A stretch of DNA of 23,831 bases, from positions 2,186 through 26,016 of the forward strand of contig DDAL01000030.1 of assembly GCA_002332615.1 (NCBI GenBank), written 5' to 3'. This document shows positions 17,188-23,831 of the stretch, in pieces; the stretch's first letter is position 1; every line of letters starts with the position of its first letter. Position numbers and translations under genes: made by a program. The DNA comes from Sphingobacteriaceae bacterium UBA2059 (GTDB lineage: Bacteria > Bacteroidota > Bacteroidia > Sphingobacteriales > Sphingobacteriaceae). The notes under the pieces were generated by a model. That model did no database searches. It had not been told where the DNA came from and was given only the letters and a program-made list of their open reading frames with translations.

Positions 17188-18735
17188 TCAGGGCAGTTTA
17201 GATGCGAAAATCCTTGCAGCATCCTCGTCTTTGTATTTATCTATCAGTCCTTTAAGCTGAGCTTTCAGCGCACGCACAATCTTGCTGTTCCTGTTCGCAT
17301 CATAGATATTCTTCATCTCGCCGGGATCTTTCTGAAGATCGTACAACTCCCATTCCTCAACCCGTGTATAAAAACGAATAAGTTTATAACGGCGGGTGCG
17401 TATACCAAAATGCGGAGAAACAGCATGCTCTCCATTTTCATAGTAGTGGTAGAACATTGCATTACGACCTTTCGCTCTTGGATTCTTAAAAAGAGGCAGA
17501 AAAGACTCACCTTGATATTCTTTGGGTATCTGCACACCGGCTGCGTCCAGCATCGAGGGGGCTATATCCAGATTCATTACAAAGTCATTATTAATCGTGC
17601 CTGGTTTAATTACCCCGGGATAGCGTATAACCATGGGAGTTCTAAAAGATTCTTCATACATAAACCGTTTGTCGAACCATCCGTGCTCTCCCATATAGAA
17701 ACCCTGATCCGACAGGTAAATAACGATGGTGTTCTCTGAGAGACCATGCTGGTCCAGGTAATCCAAAGTCCTGCCTATGTTGCGGTCAAGAGATGCAGCA
17801 GTAGCAAGGTAGTCTTTCATATAACGCTGATATTTCCACTCTGCAAGTTCTTTACCTTTCAGGTTCCTAGCTTTTAGATCCTCATAGATAGGCTGGTAAT
17901 ATGCGTTGAACGCAGCTCTTTGTTCAGCGTTCATTCTTTTAACAACACGCTCTTTCATCGCATCTTCAGGAGAGCTCATTTTTAAGTCGTAGCTCATTAT
18001 CATATCCTTAGCGATAGACATTTCCTGCTGCATCGCAGCCTTTCTTCCTGTATAGGTGTCATAAAAACTTTTAGGAAGCGGAAAATTGATATGGTCATAC
18101 TTACCAAAGTCCGGAGTATCCGGCATCCATACCCTGTGCGTTGCTTTATGACCTATTACAAGACAGAAGGGCTTTTCTTTGTCCCGATCTTGCAGCCACT
18201 TTTCGGATTTGTCTGTAATTATATTCGTAACGTACCCTTCAACACGCTCTTTGCTTCCATCCTTATTTATGAAATCAGGATTATAGTACTCTCCCTGTTC
18301 GGGCAAAATGCTGTACTGATCAAAACCTTCTGTTCTATCTCCCAGGTGTTGCTTACCAATCCATGCAGTTTGATATCCTGCAGCCTGCAAATGCTTTACA
18401 AAAAAATCCTGACTATGATCGAAAACCGATGTCTCGTTATCTTTAAACCCATTAAGATGGCTATACTTCCCGGTCAGCAACACTGCCCTGCTTGGACCAC
18501 AAATAGAATTAGTTACATACGCTTTATTAAAAACGGCCCCTGCCTTTGCAATCCGATCAATATTGGGAGTCTTGGCTAGCTTACTTTTGTAGGCGCCAAT
18601 GGTTTGAAACGAGTGATCGTCAGATATAATGATCACTATATTAGGCTTCTTTCTAGCAAACGTGAGTTGCGCAGAGAACAGTATACTAAGAATAAGGATC
18701 TTTGACGATCGTATAAATATTTTTGAATTGTACAT
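17188..18735 (-). CDS. Exported S1-family sulfatase, cysteine-type active site
   Basis: A 515-residue sulfatase with an N-terminal signal sequence (about 1-27). The metal-binding D39-D40-H41 is followed by the maturation motif C79-G-P-S-R83-A-V-L-L-T-G, in which Cys79 becomes formylglycine. I-G-K-Q-H-L-G at about 125-131 and L-S-D-Q-G-F-Y-M-G-E-H-G in the second half are conserved. The overall pattern recalls S1 enzymes acting on GlcNAc-6-sulfate (S1_11-like), a tentative assignment from memory. It is the first gene downstream of the susD terminator hairpin and is followed 3 bases later by the GH20 hexosaminidase, a sensible partner if it removes sulfate from GlcNAc. Confidence 0.92.
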   Translation of the reverse strand: MYNSKIFIRSSKILILSILFSAQLTFARKKPNIVIIISDDHSFQTIGAYKSKLAKTPNIDRIAKAGAVFNKAYVTNSICGPSRAVLLTGKYSHLNGFKDNETSVFDHSQDFFVKHLQAAGYQTAWIGKQHLGDRTEGFDQYSILPEQGEYYNPDFINKDGSKERVEGYVTNIITDKSEKWLQDRDKEKPFCLVIGHKATHRVWMPDTPDFGKYDHINFPLPKSFYDTYTGRKAAMQQEMSIAKDMIMSYDLKMSSPEDAMKERVVKRMNAEQRAAFNAYYQPIYEDLKARNLKGKELAEWKYQRYMKDYLATAASLDRNIGRTLDYLDQHGLSENTIVIYLSDQGFYMGEHGWFDKRFMYEESFRTPMVIRYPGVIKPGTINNDFVMNLDIAPSMLDAAGVQIPKEYQGESFLPLFKNPRAKGRNAMFYHYYENGEHAVSPHFGIRTRRYKLIRFYTRVEEWELYDLQKDPGEMKNIYDANRNSKIVRALKAQLKGLIDKYKDEDAARIFASKLP

Positions 18736-18836
18736 ACAAATAATTTTAATTCATAGAGCCTTGGCTGCTATTCGTCATATAATACGTAAACATCTACTTC
18801 AATGATAATTAAAAACAGTAAAGCATTAATTAATCG

Positions 18837-18880
18837 AAGATAAAGGGGTAATCAGCCAGGCTATCCTACCCCTTTATCTT
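18837..18880. terminator. Strong hairpin overlapping the susD stop codon
   Basis: A perfect 14-bp inverted repeat has AAGATAAAGGGGTA at 18837-18850 and its complement at 18867-18880. The 16-base loop itself contains a small AGCC/GGCT hairpin. On the minus strand it begins within the TAA stop of susD (18879-18881) and ends before a T-rich stretch. It should terminate or attenuate transcription between susD and the downstream sulfatase, or protect the susCD mRNA 3' end. Confidence 0.8.
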
Positions 18881-20630
18881 AATAACCAAAGTTCTGATCT
18901 GATTCAGAAAGAGCTTCGTTCGTATTAATTTCAGATTGAGGTATGGGCAACAACAAATTCTTTTTTAAACCCAATTCATCAGATGGCAATAACCGTTCTC
19001 TGAAATTTGTGATGTTATTATTTGCTTTGGCATAATCTACAAAAGCTTTTGTTATATGATGTGTGTTATGACGTGTTACAATCAGCCTTAAATAGCCAAC
19101 TCCTCTGCGGCGGGTGTCATTGAAGTTTTCATATTCACCTGCAAGCTCGAATAATCTTTCGTAAAAGATCTTAGTCCGAAGTTCTTCCTGCGTAACTGAT
19201 GCAGCAACATTACGCGGATGCACCGATACCTTTGAAGAGGAAGTCCTTGCTCTTGTTAATACCTGGTTAAGGAGATCAAGGGATTTGGTTTTGTTTCCAA
19301 GCTCATTCTCTACATCTGCCATTAGAAGTAAAAAATCTGCATAACGATACACAATGACATTCTTATTGCTATTCTGAGAAATAACATTTACGTCCATTTG
19401 CTTTACAAAATAGGGCCAGCCCTGATGATCCCCGGCCTTTTCTACAAAAGCTTTAATCATGTTTGCTGATAAGTCGCTCAATTTTGGATTTGTAGGATCA
19501 CTCGATTTAGAATAGTTTATTGAGTCGCCCGCTACGAATACAGGGGCGGCAGGAGTTCCTATATTCTTACGCAAGTACGGATAAGAAAACAGTCTTTGGT
19601 TATTTGTCTTCGCCTGTGTCCATTCCGCAGCAAAGGTTACAGACAGGCGAGGATCGTCAGGATAAGAGCCTCTGAAGAAATCATAAAAAGCCTTTGAAGA
19701 ACGTATTCTTCCCCAGCTTACTCCATTTGTAGAGTTAGGAGGTGAAAAAAGCCAGCTAGCTCTGTTTCCATCACTTGGTGACGACGTGCTGAAATTGATT
19801 TGAAAGATAGACTCCGGCGAGCCGGCAACATGATTTACAAACAAGTTTTTAAATTTGGGTTCAAGCCTGTAATTTCCATTAGCCAAAACAATGTCTCCCG
19901 CCTCTTTTGCTTTTGCCCAATACACAGAAGAAGGATTATTTTCATGACTTGCCAGAGTATAGTACAATTTAGCCAGTAAAGCATATGCCGCATACTTAGT
20001 TGCTTTGCCGTCGGCCGCATTCCCCAGTTGCTCTTTTGTTTTTAAACCTTCGGTGGCAGCTTTGAGATCTTGTTCTACCAAAGCGTAGACATCTTCCCTT
20101 TTTGCTCGGGCTACTGACAGAGTGGAAGACTGAGTAGGGTCTAAACGAAGGGGCACTCCGCCAAATGAAGACGCCAGCTGATAATAACACAAACCTCTAA
20201 GAAACTTCGCATTAGCTATTGCATTCTTCTTATACTCATCCCGTAAAGAACTTGCTTCAACCCCTGCTATAAAAAAATTACACTGCCCGATAACCTTATA
20301 GAGACCAGACCACACCATATCAACCACGCCGTTAGTAGCTAAAATATCAAAAGAATTGTATTGATCCTGGTCATTGTTATTAGTTTGTGCCCATGCAATA
20401 CCTGAAGCACCTACATACAGCTCCGCAATACTTTGCCCGTAGGTAAGGTAGGTGCTCATATATCCATAGCAGCCTTCCAGAGCCATATCAGCGGTTGCTT
20501 CAGATTCAAATGCTTTTACATTGTTGATTGAGTACCTGGGATCTTCGTTCAATAGTTTTTCACAGGATGTCATCGTATATACTAGTAACAAACCAACACA
20601 GGTGTATTTAATATATTTTTTAACGTTCAT
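18879..20630 (-). CDS. susD-like: SusD/RagB-family outer-membrane glycan-binding lipoprotein
   Basis: A 583-residue SusD-family lipoprotein. The signal peptide ends in a lipobox with the acylated Cys at 23 (M-T-S-C-E-K-L-L). The N-terminal SusD-like TPR domain includes the conserved N-A-K-F-L-R-G-L-C-Y-Y-Q-L segment near 140-153 and F-G-G-V-P-L-R shortly after. The C-terminal RagB/SusD domain ends in L-P-I-P-Q-S-E-I-N, followed by a typical N-F-G-Y end. It would sit on the cell surface as a lid over a SusC-type TonB-dependent channel and capture oligosaccharide. It begins 11 bases after the susC stop, the usual pairing. Because susC is interrupted here, its function in this strain is doubtful. 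Confidence 0.96.
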   Translation of the reverse strand: MNVKKYIKYTCVGLLLVYTMTSCEKLLNEDPRYSINNVKAFESEATADMALEGCYGYMSTYLTYGQSIAELYVGASGIAWAQTNNNDQDQYNSFDILATNGVVDMVWSGLYKVIGQCNFFIAGVEASSLRDEYKKNAIANAKFLRGLCYYQLASSFGGVPLRLDPTQSSTLSVARAKREDVYALVEQDLKAATEGLKTKEQLGNAADGKATKYAAYALLAKLYYTLASHENNPSSVYWAKAKEAGDIVLANGNYRLEPKFKNLFVNHVAGSPESIFQINFSTSSPSDGNRASWLFSPPNSTNGVSWGRIRSSKAFYDFFRGSYPDDPRLSVTFAAEWTQAKTNNQRLFSYPYLRKNIGTPAAPVFVAGDSINYSKSSDPTNPKLSDLSANMIKAFVEKAGDHQGWPYFVKQMDVNVISQNSNKNVIVYRYADFLLLMADVENELGNKTKSLDLLNQVLTRARTSSSKVSVHPRNVAASVTQEELRTKIFYERLFELAGEYENFNDTRRRGVGYLRLIVTRHNTHHITKAFVDYAKANNNITNFRERLLPSDELGLKKNLLLPIPQSEINTNEALSESDQNFGY

Positions 20631-20641
20631 TTCTTTTAAGA

Positions 20642-22582
20642 TTAGAATGTAAGGTTTAGACCAAATATAAACTGACGTGGATTTGAATAAGAGTTCAAAT
20701 CTATGCCTGGTCTTAGTCCGTCGAAAGCAAAAGTTCTCATTTCGGGGTCATAGCCAGAGTAATTCGTAATAACGAATACATTCTTTACTGAAGTAAATGC
20801 ATTCAGGTTTTGTATAACCCCTTTAAGTAGCTGCTTAGGCAGCGAATAAGATAGAGTAACATCGTTAAGTCTTAAAAAGCTTGCGTCTTCTACGTACCGG
20901 TCATACACTACGCTGGAGAGCGTACTATTAACAGACGAGTATAGGTTAGATTCAGCTTCACTCCTCCAGGCGTTTCTAAAAGCATCGCTGGTAAGATTAC
21001 CTGTATTCTTTGAAGGTGTCTGTTCATAACGAACATTTCCGTTCAGTGCATCAATGCCTTGAACTCCGTAGAACGTTGCCGAAAGGTTTAACTTTCTATA
21101 TCTGAGTGAGGTTTGAAAGCCATAATTGAAATCCGGGTTAGGATTTCCTATAATTGTCTTGTCTTTTACATCTACAATGCCATCACCTGTTACATCAACC
21201 ACCTTAATGTTACCCGGAGTGAGGTTAAATATAGAAGACATTGGAAGATCTTTATCTGTTGACTGAACGATGCCGTTGGTTTTATACCCCCAGAAAAGTC
21301 CGGGCTCTTTGCCTACTATAAATATATTCGCTACACCGAAATGATCACCAATTGAGTTTCCTAAATATGCGCGATAGCGTTCGTTACCATACGATGCTTC
21401 CGGATAACCTAAATTTCGGATATTGGAACGGTTAATACCAATGTTTCCCGATAGCGACCATCCGAAATCAGAACTTTTAATAATATCACCTGTGAGTGAA
21501 AGCTCTAAACCCTTATTACTAAGAGAGCCCTGGTTAACTACAAACGAATTAAATGACGTGGAAGCGGGTAGCGTTTTCTGTATCAGCAAATCGTTTGTCT
21601 CCTTGTAATAAGCGTCTATACTACCCGTAAGCCTGCTTCCAAAGAATTCAAAATCAAGCCCGCCGTTAAAGGCCGATGTTGTTTCCCACTTCAGATCACT
21701 GTTTTGCAAGTTGGTAACCGCAATAGCAAGTTGCCGATCTCCGTTGGCCAGTGCATAGTTTATTGCTTGCTCATATTCATAAAAACTATTGTAAGGAGAT
21801 ATTGACTGACTACCGGTTTTGCCATAACCTACTCTAAATTTAAGCTGATTCACCCATTCAACCTCTTTCAAAAACTCTTCTTGTTCCATACGCCAGGCAA
21901 GCGAAAAGGAGGGAAAGTACGCCCAACGGCTGCCCTTTTTAAACTTACTGGTCCCGTCAGCCCTGGCAGTAACAGTGGCCAGATAGCGGCCCTGTAGAAA
22001 AGACAGGTTCAAGCGTCCAAGATAAGACATAAGTTGATAGTCTCGTTGGATTGGCTGTGTTTCATTGACAATAGATGCCATATGAAGTCCGTTTGAACGA
22101 AGGTCTTTAAACTTAAAGTCGCTTGCTGTCGTATTTTTGTTCACCCAGTTATAATCATCGTAGGTAACCCCCGCTGTAGCGCTTATATCAAGCATTTTCC
22201 CCGCCGAGTGATTGAAGTTTATAAGGTTTTCAACCGTATAGTTATTGCTATTTAAGTTTGACAGTCCGAGCGAACCATTCTCATTTAACCCTTTAAATAA
22301 CTGAAGCCCGTACCACCTGGAACGGTCCTGAGTAAGTATGTTACCACCGGTACGCAGATTGTAACTAAACTTCTTCGATATTTTCCAGGTTAAATCTGCA
22401 GATGCTCGATAAGAGTTTTCAGAAGTAATATCATCGTAATCATTCAACCAGCTCATCACTGTCGACCTCGATTCTTCATTTGTTAGAAGTATAGGATCAT
22501 CGGAAGGTATGATATAAGGAGCCGCATCGATTGCGGTTCGCGTAATCGACCCTGTTGCACCACCCCTTGCATTACCTCCCGA
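20642..22582 (-). pseudogene. susC-like: SusC-type TonB-linked outer-membrane transporter, 5' part removed by IS3 insertion
   Basis: About 646 C-terminal codons of a SusC/RagA protein remain open from 22582 (immediately inside the IS end) to the stop at 20642. Visible parts are most of the 22-strand barrel, including the N-D-G-D-like loop V-T-G-D-G-I-V-D-V-K-D-K and the family C-terminus (G-I-D-L-N-S-Y-S-N-P-R-Q ending in L-N-L-T-F). Full-length members are about 1000 residues, so some 350-400 residues are missing: the signal peptide, carboxypeptidase-regulatory-like domain, TonB box, plug and first strands. The first in-frame start codons (GTG 22459, ATG 22456) would give a protein without signal peptide or plug, so it should be non-functional. 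The missing half presumably lies beyond the IS, outside the window. Confidence 0.9.
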
Positions 22583-22606
22583 TGTAATCTTCCCCTAACT
22601 AGCTAC
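22583..22606 (+). repeat. IS3 terminal inverted repeat (orfB side)
   Basis: This 24-base end starts TGTAATCTTCCCC and finishes AGCTAC. It matches the complement of the other end in its first 12 bases and in the AGCTAC block, with one length difference in between. The stop codon of orfB (TAG, 22595-22597) lies inside it, a common IS3 arrangement. Confidence 0.9.
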
Positions 22607-23518
22607 GTTTAAAACTAAAGAATTCCAGTTACTATTGCTATTATTATCTTGTTGTAATGTGGGAAACTGGTGCTGGTTCAGCGCTGAAAGTTTTCCATAT
22701 TTCAATAAGAACTCTACTGGGGTTCTATAGCCCAAAGCTGCATGTGGCCTTTCATTGTTGTACATCCATGCCCAGGCCAGTGCATATTTTCTTAACTCAG
22801 CCAGATTATTGAACATATAACTGTCTAGCACATCCTGCCTGAAAGTTCTGTTAAAACGTTCGATCAGACTGTTCTGTGTTGGCTTGCCGGGCTGTATATG
22901 AATCCAGCTTATGCCATTGATTTCGCACCAAGCTGAAAGTGCAACTGATATAAACTCAGGGCCGTTGTCAGATCGGATTGCATCAGGTTTCCCTCTCCAG
23001 TCTATCAATGTTTCCAACGCTCTTATAACCCGTTGTGAGGGCAAACTAGTGTCGACTGTAATAGAAAGCACTTCACGGTTAAAATCATCAATCACATTTA
23101 ATGTCCTAATTGTCTTCCCACTGGTTAAAGTATCATGCATAAAATCCAGACTCCAGGTTACATTAGGATAGACCGGACAAAGTAGTGGCTCTTTTATACG
23201 TGCTGGAAGGCGTTTCTTTCTTTTGTTGCGCAGATTGAGGCGCATTAAAGTGTAAACGCGGTAGACGCGTTTATGGTTCCATATATATTGAAGCTTCCTC
23301 AGGCGGTGGTACATCATCCAAAAGCCCCATGTTCGATGTGACTCTGCAAGCGAGGACAGCTGATCAATGATCTCATCATCAGCCTTTCTTTTAGTCCGAT
23401 AATAAAATACTGATGTGCTGATAGAAAATAATATGCAGGCCTGCCGAAGGCTCATCTGGAATGTTTCTCTGGCATACCCGACAAGCTCCCGCTTTTCGGC
23501 AGGCCCTAGAGCTTTTTT
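22595..23518 (-). CDS. IS3-family transposase OrfB (DDE integrase domain)
   Basis: This is the catalytic part of an IS3 transposase. From the Met codon at 23455 it is 286 residues, but the frame is open upstream to the frameshift site, where it reads A-L-G-P-A-E-K-R-E-L-V-G-Y-A, the usual OrfB beginning. It is therefore normally made as part of OrfAB. An HTH_21-like region precedes an rve integrase core with D in S-L-D-F-M-H-D, D in S-D-N-G-P-E-F and E in N-S-L-I-E-R-F. The last two are separated by 35 residues (DD35E). All catalytic residues are present and no stop interrupts it, so it looks active. Its stop lies in the inverted repeat. Confidence 0.95.
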   Translation of the reverse strand, partial: KKALGPAEKRELVGYARETFQMSLRQACILFSISTSVFYYRTKRKADDEIIDQLSSLAESHRTWGFWMMYHRLRKLQYIWNHKRVYRVYTLMRLNLRNKRKKRLPARIKEPLLCPVYPNVTWSLDFMHDTLTSGKTIRTLNVIDDFNREVLSITVDTSLPSQRVIRALETLIDWRGKPDAIRSDNGPEFISVALSAWCEINGISWIHIQPGKPTQNSLIERFNRTFRQDVLDSYMFNNLAELRKYALAWAWMYNNERPHAALGYRTPVEFLLKYGKLSALNQHQFPTLQQDNNSNSNWNSLVLNVAS

Positions 23519-23772
23519 TCAATTACATCTTTCAAGACAACGTTTTGAAGCGTCAACTCCGCCACTATCTTCTTATACTGTGCCAGTTCCTTCTCCAAAT
23601 CCTTTAACTGCTTGACTTGGGATACTTCCATACCGGAGTATTTGCTTTTCCACTTGTAAAACGTACCCTGACTTATCCCGTGCTCACGGCAGATATCCGA
23701 AACCGAATTCCCAGATTCCTGCGAAGCCAAGATCTTGATGATCTGTGGCTCACTAAAACTACTTTTTTTCAT
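23506..23772 (-). CDS. IS3-family transposase OrfA (helix-turn-helix)
   Basis: An 88-residue DNA-binding protein. The HTH_Tnp_1 helix-turn-helix is at about 5-45, with S-E-P-Q-I-I-K-I-L and D-I-C-R-E-H-G-I-S-Q-G-T-F-Y-K-W-K. A heptad leucine zipper at about 52-80 typically allows OrfA/OrfAB multimerisation. It ends D-V-I-E-K-K-L, and the last codons contain the slippery heptamer that lets a fraction of ribosomes shift into orfB. OrfA alone usually acts as a regulator of transposition. Confidence 0.94.
   Translation of the reverse strand: MKKSSFSEPQIIKILASQESGNSVSDICREHGISQGTFYKWKSKYSGMEVSQVKQLKDLEKELAQYKKIVAELTLQNVVLKDVIEKKL
23512..23518 (-). promoter_or_regulatory. Programmed -1 ribosomal frameshift site (A AAA AAG)
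   Basis: In the orfA frame the end reads GAA AAA AAG CTC TAG, giving the classic IS3 slippery heptamer A AAA AAG. Slipping back one base continues directly into orfB (K-A-L-G-P-A-E). Downstream, CCTGC (23499-23503) can pair with GCGGG (23488-23492) around a CGAAAA loop, a plausible stimulatory hairpin 8 bases after the heptamer. Confidence 0.9.
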
Positions 23773-23806
23773 TACCCTAAATTTATTAAATACTACATCT
23801 ATTCCT

Positions 23807-23831
23807 GTAGCTGTTTTTAGGGAAGATTACA
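23807..23831 (-). repeat. IS3 terminal inverted repeat (orfA side)
   Basis: Read on the minus strand, this 25-base end starts TGTAATCTTCCC and finishes AGCTAC, pairing with the repeat at 22583-22606. It ends at the final base of the window. The orfA start lies 34 bases inside it. Confidence 0.9.

Larger units (their letters stand above)
22583..23831 (-). mobile_element. Complete IS3-family insertion sequence (1249 bp)
   Basis: The element is bounded by imperfect terminal inverted repeats beginning TGTAATCTTCCC and encodes orfA and orfB on the minus strand with a -1 frameshift site. Its length is normal for IS3-family elements. It lies inside a susC reading frame and is oriented in the same direction as the interrupted gene. 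Only the left flank is visible, so the target-site duplication cannot be checked. The right inverted repeat ends exactly at the last base of the window. Confidence 0.93.

Noticed and set aside
18091..18579. Plus-strand 162-codon open frame inside the Cys-type sulfatase gene
   Set aside because: It is antisense to a gene with a full set of family motifs, has no recognisable domain, and is explained as a shadow frame. The same applies to plus-strand frames at 1721-2836, 5589-5987 and 11966-12328.
22583..23831. The matching 12 bases at 22583-22594 and 23820-23831 as a target-site duplication
   Set aside because: They are in inverted, not direct, orientation and are extended by the AGCTAC block, so they are the terminal inverted repeats of the IS.
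1..23831. tRNA, rRNA, CRISPR arrays or a prophage
   Set aside because: No cloverleaf, rRNA-like conserved segment, spaced direct repeats or phage structural genes were recognised on reading the sequence.

Overview
The window looks like a chromosomal segment of a Bacteroidota bacterium, most likely a Sphingobacteriaceae relative (Pedobacter/Mucilaginibacter-like). This rests on the SusC/SusD pair, many exported S1 sulfatases and glycosidases, TAnnTTTG-type promoter elements, weak Shine-Dalgarno signals and moderately AT-rich DNA. The genus is an inference from gene style, not from any marker gene. Almost all genes lie on the minus strand, so the transcription order runs from high to low coordinates. 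|| Right end (22583-23831): a complete IS3-family insertion sequence with 24/25-bp imperfect terminal inverted repeats, orfA and orfB, and an A AAA AAG slippery heptamer for -1 frameshifting. It has inserted into a susC gene. Only about 646 C-terminal codons of susC remain (20642-22582), and the window stops exactly at the outer end of the IS. || 11919-22582: a polysaccharide-utilisation-type locus made of the susC remnant, susD, a strong terminator hairpin, a Cys-type S1 sulfatase, a GH20 hexosaminidase, a GH2 glycosidase and a Ser-type S1 sulfatase, closed by a second strong hairpin. The enzyme set suits a sulfated glycan containing beta-linked HexNAc and probably Gal (keratan- or mucin-like), but the substrate is inferred. 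|| 994-11708: a tightly packed seven-gene operon with its own plausible promoter and several ATGA or few-base junctions. In order it encodes an exported metallophosphoesterase/PQQ-like beta-propeller fusion, a YkfC-like NlpC/P60 peptidase, a Tat-exported L-Ala-D/L-Glu epimerase, an exported serine hydrolase of the beta-lactamase fold (possible AmiE-like amidase), MurQ (MurNAc-6-P etherase), an SSS-family symporter and a large FAD/Fe-S D-lactate/glycolate-dehydrogenase-like protein. Read as a pathway, periplasmic enzymes strip and trim muropeptides, the symporter would import MurNAc, MurQ splits MurNAc-6-P into GlcNAc-6-P and D-lactate, and the FAD/Fe-S enzyme would oxidise that D-lactate. The required MurNAc kinase is not in the window. 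This peptidoglycan-scavenging operon with a built-in D-lactate sink is the most interesting system here. || Left end (1-979): a DeoR-family repressor on the plus strand, convergent with the muropeptide operon. Divergent from it are the first 24 codons of a secreted protein, cut by the window edge. No rRNA, tRNA or CRISPR was seen, and no gene-free stretch exceeds 300 bases (the longest is about 210, at 11709-11918).
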